A DNA stretch of 64,000 nucleotides, from the NCBI RefSeq assembly GCF_004011695.2, contig NC_082405.1, positions 558,001 to 622,000 of the forward strand. Direction: 5' to 3'. Source of the DNA: Ascochyta rabiei. Its lineage: Eukaryota > Ascomycota > Dothideomycetes > Pleosporales > Didymellaceae. Each line of letters begins with the position of its first letter. Position 1 is the first letter of the stretch. The notes under the pieces were generated by a model, which did no database searches, was not told where the DNA came from, and saw only the letters and a program-made list of their open reading frames with translations. A program made the position numbers and the translations under genes. This document shows, in pieces, positions 35,692 to 46,676 of this stretch.

Positions 35692-38455
35692 ATGTTATTA
35701 CTACTAGTAGACACACCTTCTACTCTACCTAAGCTTCTTCTATCTCTTACTTTCTCTGCTACATAACTTGTTAAAGGGGCGTTTCTAAAACAATTATATC
35801 TTATTAAATAGCCAGTATCCCTAGACCCTAATACTAGTAATAGTAAGGCAACTATTATAGTATAGGATTAGTGGTAGACAACTATATTATAGGGAAGTAA
35901 TTCTGCTTCTAAAAAGCTGTATTAGGATATACTAACTTACTTAGGCTAGATCTAGAGTAGATATAGCAAAGCCTCTTAGGTATAAGATAGCTATCTATAC
36001 GTATACTGTTATAACTATAGGTTAGTTCTTTAGCACCTAGTTATAAAAGGCTGTAGGACTAAGCATCTTGTCTAATACCTTAGTTTATAAGCCTGCAGAT
36101 AAATTAAGAATCCTACTTATACTTTATTAACCCTCCTATTATATCTATACACTGCCTGCTAGTAAAATAAAAACTAGTTTTCTTCTAATCCTGTATACTC
36201 TGCTTTAGCCTTTAAAATAGAGCTTATACAATTAGTTATTAACAATAACTTCTTATTTTAAATAATTAAACTGCTATTATTCTAACAATTTATCTACTTC
36301 CTAAGGCTAGAAGTTGTAATAACTACCTGTTATAAATTTAGCTAGATGTTCTAGAGCTAATTTAAGGCTGCTAAACACGCTCTTCTCTAGGATCTTAGTT
36401 CTAGTACTAAATTGTCTATTGTATTAGATGCCTAGACTGTAAGTAATTACCTTAGCTTTCTAGCTATTAAAGGTTACTATATAAACAAGAGCTAGAAATT
36501 ATAAGAAGTCTTTTTAGACTTTATTCCTATGCGTAGAAAACATATAAGATCCTCTATAGCATAGTAAATTTTTTAACTTCTTTAGGAAACTAAAACTACA
36601 AAGTAACTGCTTGCTATTACTTACAATAATGCTAGTAATAACAGTGCATTATTACAGACCTTAGAGAGGTTGCTATAGCAGAATAACATTACTTAGGATA
36701 GTAGAGAGAACACTATTCCTTATCTTATATATATAATTAACCTTATTATATAAGACATTATTTACTATCTCTAACTTAAGGTATTACTAGAACTAGAGTA
36801 TACATAAAGACTGCAGCAATACTATATTAGAGGTATTAAAAACAGCATATCTGTTCTAAACTCTCTCTAGAAGGTAGAAATTATTTATTATATTATTTTA
36901 TTACATACTAAGTGTAACACAGATCTAAGGTATCTACATTATAATAGATCTATTACTATAACAAAATAAGAGGTTTCTTAAACTACAGAGTAATATTCTA
37001 GTAAACTATTAACTATTAGTTTTATAAGATATTAGGACTAGGTAGAACTCTACCTATAATATATGTAAGCGCGCACTAAAGCTTTAGGTCTACATTAACA
37101 GATAGTTAGAGCAAGAAATTATACTAAAGGCACTAAGCTGTAGAGAAGGTGCTTCTACACATAATAAGGTAGCAGAAGCTAATTTTAAAGATCTTAAGAA
37201 ACTTTAACTAGCAGCAACTAAGTAGTAGTACCTGTAGGCTATTACAATAATGCTATAGCAATTTAAGAAGGGATCTAGTGCCCTTAGTAAGACTTATAAG
37301 CCCCTTATATAGCACACTAAGCTAATATATAACTAGCTATTTAATTTCTTAGATTAGATAACTAAAGAGCTTAGTAATAACCTAGGTTACGCTAATAACT
37401 TAGAATAGCTAGAAGTTGTAAAAGCAGCTGCGTAAAAGGGTTATGTTAAGCTGTCTAAGTACTATATAAAAACAGAGAATAGTTGTAAATTCTAATTCAA
37501 CTGTGCAACTATTTTAGATCTAAGCTAGAATCTTACTATGTATAAGGTAATATTATTACAGCAGTTTATTATATACTATTACTAATTACGTTATAAGAAT
37601 AATACCTAGGAAGTTTAAGATAAGTATATATACTAAGAGTAATTCTTATAATACCTAGATTGTTATAATAATAATAATTTAGGTTGCTCTATGTAAGTAC
37701 TTTACAACCCTGTTTAACAGTTAGTAGAAGATAATTAGTTCTAAAAACCCGTAATATCAGTCTAGCAACCTAATAGGAGCTTCTTATCCTACAGTTAGAG
37801 TTTAAAGCTATCTAATAATAACAAGGAGGTAGCTTACACCTGCTAAGAAGGAGAGGCCTATCTTAGTACCCCTTGCATACAACAGGGAGATAGGTTTAAT
37901 CTACTAGACTAGTAGAAGGTTAATACTACATCTTATCTAAAACTTGCTTGTGTAGCAAAAGATATACTTACAGTACTAATAATAGAAGTTAGAGTTAAAC
38001 AGGTGTTTAATACAGCTAGGGATATAGTTAGAGACTAATAGTATAGGTTATCTGCTACTACAATACGCTAGATTATAATTCTAAAGGATTCTCTTGCTTT
38101 AGCACAGATACAAGAAGAGGAGGAGACAGCTTTAGATAAGCTAGATAATCTCTTTAAGCTACTAGCTTATCCTAGTCTAGAAACAGAGGTCATAGAAGAA
38201 GAGTAACACAGTAGTAGTACTAAAGAAACTAGTCTATTAACTCTATCTTAGCAAGAACAGCAGCTATAAAAGAGAGTAAGGCTACTATAATATTAGGATA
38301 TAGAGTTTTGTAATAAATAGCTGTTATAAATAGGGAAAATCCTAGAATTCTGTCCTCTATTTAAATCTTTTAAAATTAAGTTCTGTGCGTATACAGCATT
38401 TCTAAGTAGCAGATTATTAAGTATATTGTCTGTAGTATTATAGAAGATTCGGTAA
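35692..38455 (+). pseudogene. hAT transposase of the second hAT copy, RIP-mutated
   Basis: The start codon at 35692-35694 corresponds to the ATG at 14024 of the first copy. The C-terminal dimerisation block (ACVAKDILTVLIIEVRVKQV, then VFNTARDI) lies near 37940-38040. In-frame stops are numerous. Unlike the first copy, the coding sequence itself is not split; the gypsy element sits directly upstream of it. Confidence 0.8.
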
Positions 38456-38461
38456 CTTTAA

Positions 38462-38700
38462 CCTACCCTACCCTACCCCTACCTAACCCCTACCTAACCC
38501 CTAGTCTGTGCAGACTGTACCCTACCCCTACCCTACACTAGAGGTACCTCTACCCTATCCCTACCTAACATCTGTGCAGACCCTACCCTACCCCTACCCT
38601 ATGTAGACCCTACCTCTACCCTACCCCTACCTAACGTCCGTGCAGACCGTACCTAACCCCCACCCAACCCCAGGGTACCCCCTACCCTTTTGCCAGCGTA
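38462..38700 (-). repeat. right subterminal telomere-like array, second hAT copy
   Basis: CCCTACCCCTACC units ending in CCCTTTTGCCAGCGTA. Homologous to 24088-24411 but shorter. Confidence 0.75.
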
Positions 38701-39211
38701 CTCTTAGGTAAGCCTAGTTTAGTTTTACAGGTCTAGTAACTATGCTATTTATAGTAGCTGTATGTATAAAGAATATTTTATATAGTAATCTCTACTTATT
38801 TAGATAATTTAGCGTCTAATTATATAGGTATACTGCTGCTCTAGTAATTTCTAGCCAGAGTTCCTATAGTAGATTTGCGTCTAGTTAAATTATGTATGCC
38901 TTCTCTTTTATTACACCCCATAGGCGTTTAGCTCCTCTATTTTAAGCTTATGTATCTAGAGTAGAAGGCTTAAGTCTTATTAAGAGGGACGTGCACTATC
39001 TCTTAACCTCTTACTTAACTATAATAATTTTATTATCTATCTTAATTACCTTAACTTTAATATTAAACTATTTTGTTAAGAACTAGATAAAGATCCTAAG
39101 TAGACAGATAATAGATCTTACAGGCCTATTGTCCTTAAAGTAGAAGTCCTACACGTACTAAGAGTGTTAGCAGGTAATAAGTATTTAACTCTTTTCCTTA
39201 TTAAAGCTTTA

Positions 39212-41074
39212 ACGTATTCAACGGGTAAGTCGGCCACACGGGCGAGTCGGCCACTCTGCTAAGACTACACCAACATTCTACCTTATAACGCGATAACTCA
39301 ACAACAACATAAACCTACGCCCTTAAAAGAGGCTGTAATACGGCTTGCGCTCTAGGCACTTAAACAAGACGCAAACCTTACTATATAACGCGCTGCAGCC
39401 ATATACAACGCGCCTTACAGCACACTACGCAATTAATACACAGGACAACCTGTATAAGCTAATTGTACGCTAAGTTAACAGAATATAGATTAGACTAAGA
39501 AGGATGTAATTGCTAAGTACATTCTTAAGCTAGATGCACAAGGATTTGCTCCTTAGCTAGCTGCTGTAGCTAATATAGCTAATTCTTTGCGTGCTAAGCG
39601 TAATATAGGCCATGTTAGCATAAACTGGCCTAATATATTTGTTAAGCGCTGCCCTAACCTTAAAGTAAAGTTTAATTGCAAGTACAACTATAAGAGAGCC
39701 CTCTGTAAGGATCTAGAGATTATACAAGGCTAGTTTAGGCTTATAGCAAATGTTCAAGCTAAGTATAGCATCTAGGATAATAACATATATAACTTTAATA
39801 AGACAGGCTTTATAATAGGCTAGATATCTGCAGAAGCAGTTATTACAGGTTTAGAGCGTTAAGGACGGCTAAAGGCAGTGCAGTAGGGCAATTAAGAGTA
39901 GATAACAGTTATATAGGGCATTAATAGCATAGGGTAGGCTATTCTACCCTTTATTATCTTTAAAGGCCGCAACTACCTCTCTGCCTGGTACAAAGAGGAC
40001 AACCTGCCCTATGACTGGGTTATTAGAGTCTCTAAGAACAGATGGACTACTAACAAGCTTGGTCTAGACTGGTTAAAGCACTTTAATGCCTATACAAAGA
40101 CGCGCACCTAAGGAGTACACTAGCTGCTCCTTATTAATAGCCACAAGAGCCACAACTCCCTTAACTTCTAACAATACTGTAAGGAAGCAAATATTATTAC
40201 ACTGTGTATACCTCTACACTTATCTCACCTCTTATAACTACTAGATATAGGTTGTTTTGCCCCTCTAAAGAAGGTATATAGGCGCTAAGCTAAGAATCTT
40301 ATATATAACTACATTACTTATATTACTAAAACTAAGTTCCTACTATGCTTTATAGACGCCTATAAGGAGACATTTACTTCTAGCAATATCTAAGGAGGCT
40401 TCTAAGGCGCTGGAATAGTCCCCTTTAACCCAGAGCGGGTTATAATAGGTCTTGATGTCCGCCTACGTACCCTACCGCTACCTACTATAGAAGATGAGCC
40501 CTGGCAGTCCTAAACCCTAAGCACTACCCTGCAATTAGGGTCGCAATTAACGCTGGTTTAAGAGAGGATTTAAAGGCATGTAAGCAGCTTACTAACTTTA
40601 ATAGTTAAGGCCTTTAAAAAGCTTGCTAAAGGCGCAGCTATAGTAGCGCACAAGCTAGTGTTAGCTTAAAGGGAGATTACTAGGCTTTAAGCAGCAAATA
40701 AGGCTGCTATGCGACGTAAATTGCATAAAAGAAAGCAGTTACAGCAGGAGGAAGTCCTAACAGCTGAGGAAGGCCTTTAATTAACTACTCTAACTAAGTT
40801 TAGGGCGTGTAGTAATAGTAAGAAGGCAAGGAAGCAAGTATGTGTTAAAGGAGGTAAGGTAACCTAAAGACGCTGTAAAAAGTGCCACAACGTAGGGCAT
40901 AACTCGCGCACGTGTAAAAAGCCTAAAGAAGGTGTTACTAAATAATATTATATACTGTACTACTATAAACAATGCCAATGTGGGCTAATGCAAGCCATAA
41001 TAGGGTAGAATGTTGGTGTGGTCTTGGCAGAGTGGCCGACTCGCCCGTGTGGCCGACTTACCCGTTGAATACGT
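39212..41074 (+). mobile_element. 1,863-bp Fot1-like transposon, less mutated copy
   Basis: Inverted repeats start ACGTATTCAACGGGTAAGTC, with TA at 39210-39211 and 41075-41076. The length is exactly that of the copy at 2050-3912. More CpG-containing codons survive here. The host copia sequence without this insertion is seen near 53150-53175. Confidence 0.92.
39425..40943 (+). pseudogene. Fot1-like DDE_1 transposase, less mutated copy
   Basis: Same architecture as the 2265-3783 copy: N-terminal helix-turn-helix region (AAVANIANSLRAKRNIGHV), first catalytic block YNFNKTGF, GLDWLKHFNAYTKTRT, second block INSHKSHNSLNF, then CFAPLKKVYRR. A C-terminal knuckle (KKCHNVGHNSRTCKK) keeps its final cysteine, lost in the other copy. 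Stops at former Gln/Trp codons still abolish function. Confidence 0.87.
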
Positions 41075-43199
41075 TATGCTTTATATTTATAGAAGTCTAT
41101 AGCTATTTATTTGCCTAGGCCTTTATTATTTAATTATAGGGTTCTTTATATTTAATACTTTAATTTTAATTATCTATATGTGTTACATTATACTATTATA
41201 ATGCCTTTAATCTTTACCCCCTTAAATTAATATATAAGGTACTTAATTACAGATAGTTCTAGATATCTAAGCCTCTTATGCTATTTTATAGCTGTTACTT
41301 TCTATAGTAATCTTCTATTATAATTTATACATATATAGAGTGCTACTATAGCTATATTTAGTTATTTAATAACCTACTATCTAAAGCTTTCTGTTAGAAT
41401 AGCTATAATGTTACTGTTTCTTTAACATAGTGTTGTTAGATCTTCCTAGTTATCCTACTATATTCCTTGTCTTTAGAGTAGCCTAAATAATACTAGGTAT
41501 AGAGGAAATCTAGGCACTATGCAATATTATCTAAGTGTAGTACTTATTTACCTTAAGAGTCCTCTACTAATATATTAACAGTACTATATCCTTATATCTA
41601 GACCTTAGAGTTCCTAGTCTAGATAAAGTCTCCTATTACTAGCTAGCGTACGTCTCTAAGTCTTAAGAGGTTATTATAGATATACGTAGTTAAGCTAGAA
41701 TCTAAGAGAAATACCTTATTTAATAGATATCCTTAATTACTTACGCTATATTCTGCTTTTATGTACCTTTATTAACCTAAGTAATTCCTTAGCTATCTAG
41801 TTACTTAATAATCTTGTCTAGTATTTAAGATGTCTTAATATATAGAGTAATTAATTAAGACGCTATTATTATTTATAGTTACTTAGTCCCTTAAGTTATT
41901 GCCTATATTTTCTTTTATAAGTTACTGTAATATTTAAGCTTATACTATACTAGTTTTATAACACCTCTATTTAGCTTAAACTACTTAGGTACCTTAGCTG
42001 TATTTATATAGTAGTAGTTAGATATATAATAACACTATTTACAGGTAGGATATATATCTTTAGCTCTTGCTATATTTCTCTCTAGAAACTACTTAGTTCT
42101 AGCACTTTAGCTATCTATCTTTCTTTTGTTTTACCTAGGGTTTCCCTAGCCTTAATAATTATTATTAGAAGGTGCTTTTAGTTCTCTACTAAAGGCGTCC
42201 CTTTATAGGTTTAAGTTAGATTTACTGCTTACTATATATAATACCTCTCCTACTATAAAGGCGCTCTTAGGCTTCTCTCTTTTTAGATGTTAAAGGCTTA
42301 TATAATTATAGAAGAGTTTTATTATCCTTTTTCTATTTATAGCTTCCTTATTATATCCTAGCCCTTAGAACACTATAGTCTAGGTTAATGCTATCTTAGA
42401 TACAGAGCCTAGAAAATTATTAACAATAGCTTATATTTACATAACCTTAGCTACCTTAAGAGTCTTAGCTTAAGTTACTGCCTAATTATATTTACTTAGC
42501 TATATCTCCTAATTTATAGTTATTTATATTAGTCTAAGTATAGTATAGTACCTTTCTTATACTTACGCCTGTTCTTTATCTATATCTACTCTAACAGTGT
42601 CTTAGAGGGCATTTATCTATTTATGTAGTATTCTGTTTTCTATATAGCAGCTTAGCTATAGATATAGTATTACTATTATAAGAATATAATTAACTATTCT
42701 TAATATTTTACTTTTCTTATCTTAATAGTCTTTCTTAAGTATCTTATATAACTTAAGGTAAAACTTATAGTTTTTACAATCTTCTTTATATACCTCTTGC
42801 CTTATTTTTAAGAGGTCTAATACCTATATGAGGATTATAGGTGTTTACAGTATAGTTATTAATATATCTATTACTTGATATGTTATTCTACATGTTCTGC
42901 TTTTACCTACTTAGATAGTCTATAATAACATAGTTAACGTGTTACTTATACTTATTACTAGTTTATATTATATAATTTCTAAAGGTAGTATCACCTTTAG
43001 TTATATAGGTTAGAGTTACACCCCTTTAGGGTCTACTAGTAGCTGTATATCTTACAACTAGTACTTAATCTTAAGTTAGTAGTACTAGGAGACCTAGTTG
43101 CTTAAGTTAGTAAGAATAACTGTCGCGTCCCTCTAGCTTTAGCTAGTTGCTATTTTACTTGTTATTAGGGCTTATTATAGCAGTAGTAAGACTCTTAAT

Positions 43200-43367
43200 T
43201 GTTAGATTAGAGAGTAATAGTAATAGGTTAATAATAATATATTAATGTTCTGTTGTTGTTCTATATAAGGGTGATTTTTGTCTTATCTAGGTTCTAGTGG
43301 GGGCTCCTACACAGTTTCTTAGCAGGTATATCACCTAACCTATTTCTCTAATACCTTTCATTTAACA
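43200..43367 (-). repeat. 5' LTR of the truncated copia copy (168 bp)
   Basis: Begins TGTTAGATTAG and ends TTTAACA on the plus strand. Equal in length to the LTRs at 48470-48637 and 60919-61086. Confidence 0.88.
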
Positions 43368-43795
43368 GTATTACAGGTAGGTTAGGTAGGAGCATAGAGT
43401 AGTATAGTGTCTAACTTAGGCGGGGACGCTAGGTAAAATAAAAACAACCTAGGTGCGTGTAGGGACTACCCTAGGTAAACTACAGACTAGACAGGCAGCT
43501 AACCTACTAAGAGCTAGACCCTTACGCAACTACAACTAGCCCTAGGGTTTACCTACTACTAGCATTTCTTAGGCTACGCTAAATATAGAAAGGACCTAAC
43601 AAAAGTATATACAGCATAGGAGGGATAGGGAAAGAAGGTATGTTGTAGGCTTAGACCTTGTCTAAGCCTTAAGCAAGACAGGATGGTCACGTGCCCTACA
43701 GACATATTAGAAGGACACGCAACGTGTTACCTCCTTAAGAGATACAATACTATATTAACCCTTATTACATCCCACCCTAAGGCTAGTCCATAACA
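43368..43795 (+). mobile_element. 3' end of a gypsy element (same family as 28468-35686)
   Basis: Homologous to about 35260-35686, including the purine tract and a complete 155-bp LTR (43641-43795). The copia LTR joins directly at 43367, so the copia inserted into this gypsy copy and the rest of the gypsy has been lost. Confidence 0.85.
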
Positions 43796-44036
43796 ATAGT
43801 ATAGAGTAGACTATCTAGTTTTTAAGTAGGTTAAGATTCTAAAGATAAACTTAATTAATAAGGTTAAATATAAACTATAAGGGTTATATTCCTACTAACT
43901 ATATACTAAGGAGATAAAGTACTTATTAATTAATAACTAGAGTTAGTCTAACAAAATATATAAGGGTGCTTATAGATAAGTATATAATACTATACTTATT
44001 TATAAGCAGTTATGTATGTTATAATTGTTAATAAGC
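43796..44036. other. AT-rich sequence of unknown origin
   Basis: About 240 bp with no recognised coding sequence or repeat partner in the window. It could be island host DNA or more of the inverted hAT fragment. Confidence 0.3.
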
Positions 44037-44310
44037 AGTTACGTAACATCCTATCTGTTCTGTCCTTCTCTACAGTTTGTTCCTTTAGGGCGAAGTCAGG
44101 GGTCTTGGTTGGCTGGTACTTATGTTTGTGCTGTGCCCTGGCACAGGATCGTAACACTACCCTACCTAACCCCTACCTCTACCCCATGTGGACCCTACCC
44201 TACCCCTACCCTCTTAGCAAGGAATTAGTGTGGGTAGGGGTAGGGTAGGGTAGGGGTACATCACGTAATGTACCTTACCTCTACCTAACCCCTACCCTTT
44301 TGCCACCGTA
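44037..44310 (-). mobile_element. inverted hAT left-end fragment with an unmutated insert
   Basis: Read on the minus strand it begins TACGGTGGCAAAAGGGTAGG, with the subterminal array and hairpin as in the hAT elements. At about 44157-44047 a balanced-composition segment (starting TGTTACGATCCTGTGCC on the minus strand) interrupts it, after which TTACGTAACT-type hAT-like sequence resumes. No matching octamer was found for its outer flank (ATTATACT). Confidence 0.6.
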
Positions 44311-44746
44311 ATTATACTTAAGACTAGTAAGTAGTTTACGCCTCTAGATAGAGTTGTTACAGGTACAGTAATGCATAAAGTAGAGGATAAAACAGAGCTT
44401 CTTAGTGGGTAAAATAAGGTTTCTGGAGCGCGCTGATAGAGGTGTTACCTGCCAGTTTTTAGCGCGTAGCTCCTCTATTATTGCAGGTTTTAGTTCTAGC
44501 TGCATCTTAGATAAACGATAGGATTAAAGTTTGCTGCTATTTAGCTTAGTTAAGGGTAAATAATGTAAAACAGTTATATTTAGTACGTGTGAAAGGGGTA
44601 GGTAAGACATACTACAGAGAAAAAGTAAACAGATTTAGTGGCACACGCTAACAAGTAGTTTAGCAGGTTTCTGATATTGGTCTAAGCGCATCTAGGGGCT
44701 TCTATTCGTTAACATCTACTCCACCTCAGCCCCACTAAACCATCCC
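44311..44746. other. residual island host sequence, right piece
   Basis: About 436 bp between the inverted hAT end and the right 36-bp terminal repeat. Moderately AT-rich, less mutated than its neighbours. No gene recognised. Confidence 0.4.
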
Positions 44747-44782
44747 CTGTTAGCTCGCGGCCAGAGAATCGAGTTTTTACGG
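44747..44782 (-). repeat. right 36-bp terminal inverted repeat of the island
   Basis: Inverted partner of 8736-8771, followed by TA (44783-44784) and then unique DNA. Confidence 0.8.
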
Positions 44783-44919
44783 TATCCTAATGTTTGATTT
44801 ATTCTTGGTATCAATTTCGTTATTACACTTCCACAAAAGAGCGCATCACAGTAACTTCCAAAGCTAGAAGTTGGATTTGACTTCACCCTATTCTATTCCA
44901 GCGCTCCCAGTCTCAGCAC

Positions 44920-45406
44920 TCACTTGCAGTTGCTTGCACCGTACACGAATGTGCCATCCGAGTTCTCACAGCCGCATGTGCCATCTTTGGGGCTCTTGAT
45001 GCACCCAGCGCCATCGCCGGAGCTCTCACCAGCATTGCTCCAGAAGAAGGTCCACTTGTCTTTGCTGCTCTTCATCGCCGTGCCAGGCGCGCAGGTGTAG
45101 GCTTCACATGTGCCGTACGGGTAGCCGTGGTTACCGTCGTACTGGTGGTCCTGGGTGAAGACGGCGAAGGTCTGCTTGCCAGAGACGCGGGTGTTGTGGC
45201 TGCACTCGGCAGCCTGGATGGCCTTTGAGGTCTTGGTCACTGTAGGGGTGTTAGTCAAGAGACATGGGGATGCGGATGACTTGTGACGGACCGGAGCAGC
45301 TAGGGCTGGAAGGGTATTTGCCCTTGGTATTGGAGGTGGCAGGGTCCAGGGTCGCGGTAGCGGCGACGGCGAGGGTAAGGACGGTGACGATAGATTTGGC
45401 GAACAT
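44920..45406 (-). CDS. small secreted cysteine-rich protein (effector-like form)
   Basis: The function is not recognised. Exon 1 (45406-45292) starts MFAKSIVTVLTLAVAATATL, a clear signal peptide. A 52-bp intron (45291-45240) has a GTCCGT donor, a TGACTAAC branch site and a CTACAG acceptor. Exon 2 (45239-44920) ends in a TGA. The product has 144 residues with eight cysteines, enough for four disulfides, in the spaced pattern AAEC, GTCEAYTC, GAGC, GTCGC and SNC near the end. Ignoring the intron gives a frame that stops at once, so the splice is needed. Only one of the possible donors keeps the frame. The gene begins about 140 bp from the repeat island and shows no RIP-type stops. Small size, secretion and paired cysteines are the features of fungal host-interaction proteins, but that role is inference. 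Confidence 0.82.
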
Positions 45407-46676
45407 GTTGAAGTTTTGGTAACTGACTGTTGTGCTAACGAGTGGGTTGTGGTGGTGTTCAGGAATGCTTCTCGTGCTGGCCGATGGGCTTTCCAGTGGG
45501 ATTTTCCTCCTCTTATACGATCTGTCCCAACGGTCTCGACTTTGGCCTCCTCGTACACATCTCCCGAAATATGGGGTCCGGACAGTCCAATCCACGAGCA
45601 CGTACCCGGCAGTACGCGTTGCTTGACATGCTTGTTTGGTGTTGGGAAATTGTCTGTTCCAGTTATCGACGTTTCAGGACATGGGTGACGGGGAGCACAG
45701 CTATCACAAGTGGAGCCGAATCTGACTCGCCATTCGCAATAAAGTACCGCCTCACCAAACACACAGTGCACACAGTGGTGGTGCCGAGAGCATGTTTCGG
45801 AACATAGTGCGTGGTCCACGTGCTATGCTCAGCGTCACCGAGTATAATAACAGCGCAGACACCTGTGGACACCCTTCTAAGATCCTATAGTAGTGCAACA
45901 CGGGATTCGGTGATTTACTACCTTACAACAATTTCATATTGCAGGGCAGGCACGTTCTCCGACACGCACATGGCAAGAAGTGCTGTTGAGGTTGTTATTC
46001 CAGATTCTTGCCCAGTCGCTCAAATCCATGATCCTCTTCTCTCCAACTACTGGCTGAGAGGCGACAACGATCCAAGCCCCCCAGCTGTACCTTGTAACAA
46101 GACATGGCAGCCGAAGCCTGGTAATAAGCTTTCGTGTAAATTAGCAAGTCTCCTGGCGTAGGAAAGCGGATTTCGAATATACGAGCACGCCGACATCCCC
46201 TATCCTCCCATGTCCTGTGTCACGATAGCCCAAGGGAACGAAGTTTAGTTTGGCATTCAACATCGAAGAACTCGCTCATAGGAGAGAGTCGAGATTTACA
46301 TGCAACATGGTTGACCAAAGACCACCATAATCCACCCACCCGTCTCCCCCCCCCCCCCCCCCCCAACCCGCATACAAGATCGGATAACATCGATTCATAA
46401 AGACGGGCCGAGAGTCCCCACAGAACGCCGCAGCAATCATCGGCATAACCTCTGCCAGACACGCTCGAGAGAGAGTCTTGCTCGAGGAACGTATTCGGCG
46501 CCCACTAAGCAAAGCGCGTCCAAGTATCAAGACTAACATATGGAGGCCTATGATCTACAGGAAGAGTCCTACAGTCAGGAGGAGATTAAGTTGGGTAGTA
46601 CGCGCTGAGTCTTGTAGCCGGGAAGAGGGAGTGCTTCGCAAATAGAGTCATTGTTAGCGCGTTGATCGGAGATCAC
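45407..46676. other. unique intergenic region with a C19 homopolymer
   Basis: Balanced composition. Overlapping ORFs on both strands (for example 45811-46161 plus and 46539-46276 minus) lack signal peptides, domains and convincing splice structure. A run of 19 C lies at 46346-46364. It includes the promoter of the secreted-protein gene. Confidence 0.5.

Larger units (their letters stand above)
24612..38700 (+). mobile_element. second 14-kb hAT copy, with a nested gypsy and mismatched flanks
   Basis: The ends TACGGTGGCAAAAGGG and CCCTTTTGCCAGCGTA and the full internal order match the 10433-24411 copy. Without the gypsy at 28468-35686 it is about 6.9 kb, the difference being mainly one extra tandem unit. 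The flanking octamers differ, CTAACTAG on the left and CTCTTAGG on the right. The right flank lies in a copia copy and the left flank in other DNA. This suggests recombination between two hAT copies rather than a simple insertion. Confidence 0.82.
38701..43367 (-). mobile_element. truncated Ty1/copia copy carrying a Fot1-like insertion
   Basis: From 38701 the sequence is homologous to 50942 onward in the copia element at 48470-61086. It ends in the 168-bp LTR at 43200-43367, the 5' LTR because coding is on the minus strand. The 3' part (the equivalent of 48470-50941) is missing where the hAT end abuts. It provides unoccupied sites for the Tc1, MITE and copia insertions of the other copy, and is itself interrupted at 39212-41074. 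Confidence 0.85.
8736..44782. repeat. 36-kb nested-repeat island bracketed by a 36-bp inverted repeat
   Basis: The left terminus (8736-8771) and right terminus (44747-44782) are inverted copies of one 36-bp sequence starting CCGTAAAAA and containing CTCTGGCCGCGAGCTAACAG. There is one C/T mismatch. TA lies directly outside each end (8734-8735 and 44783-44784). The ends coincide with the switch from balanced unique DNA to RIP-type AT-rich DNA. The simplest reading is an old TA-targeting DNA transposon that later elements filled. Its own residue is about 1-1.3 kb in pieces (8772-9091, 10362-10424, 24420-24603, 44311-44746 and perhaps 43796-44036). I could not identify a transposase in those pieces. 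Confidence 0.65.

Noticed and set aside
45411..45807. Plus-strand ORFs over the secreted-protein promoter, and the long minus-strand ORF 45819-44920 taken unspliced
   Set aside because: The unspliced frame has no signal peptide and its N-terminal half has no features. The spliced model gives a signal peptide, a canonical intron and a cysteine pattern.
45811..46161. 116-codon plus-strand ORF as a gene
   Set aside because: No recognisable motif, signal peptide or splice evidence, and other strand ORFs of similar length overlap nearby.
46346..46364. Run of 19 C as a functional element
   Set aside because: A homopolymer alone supports no function; its length may also be a sequencing artefact.
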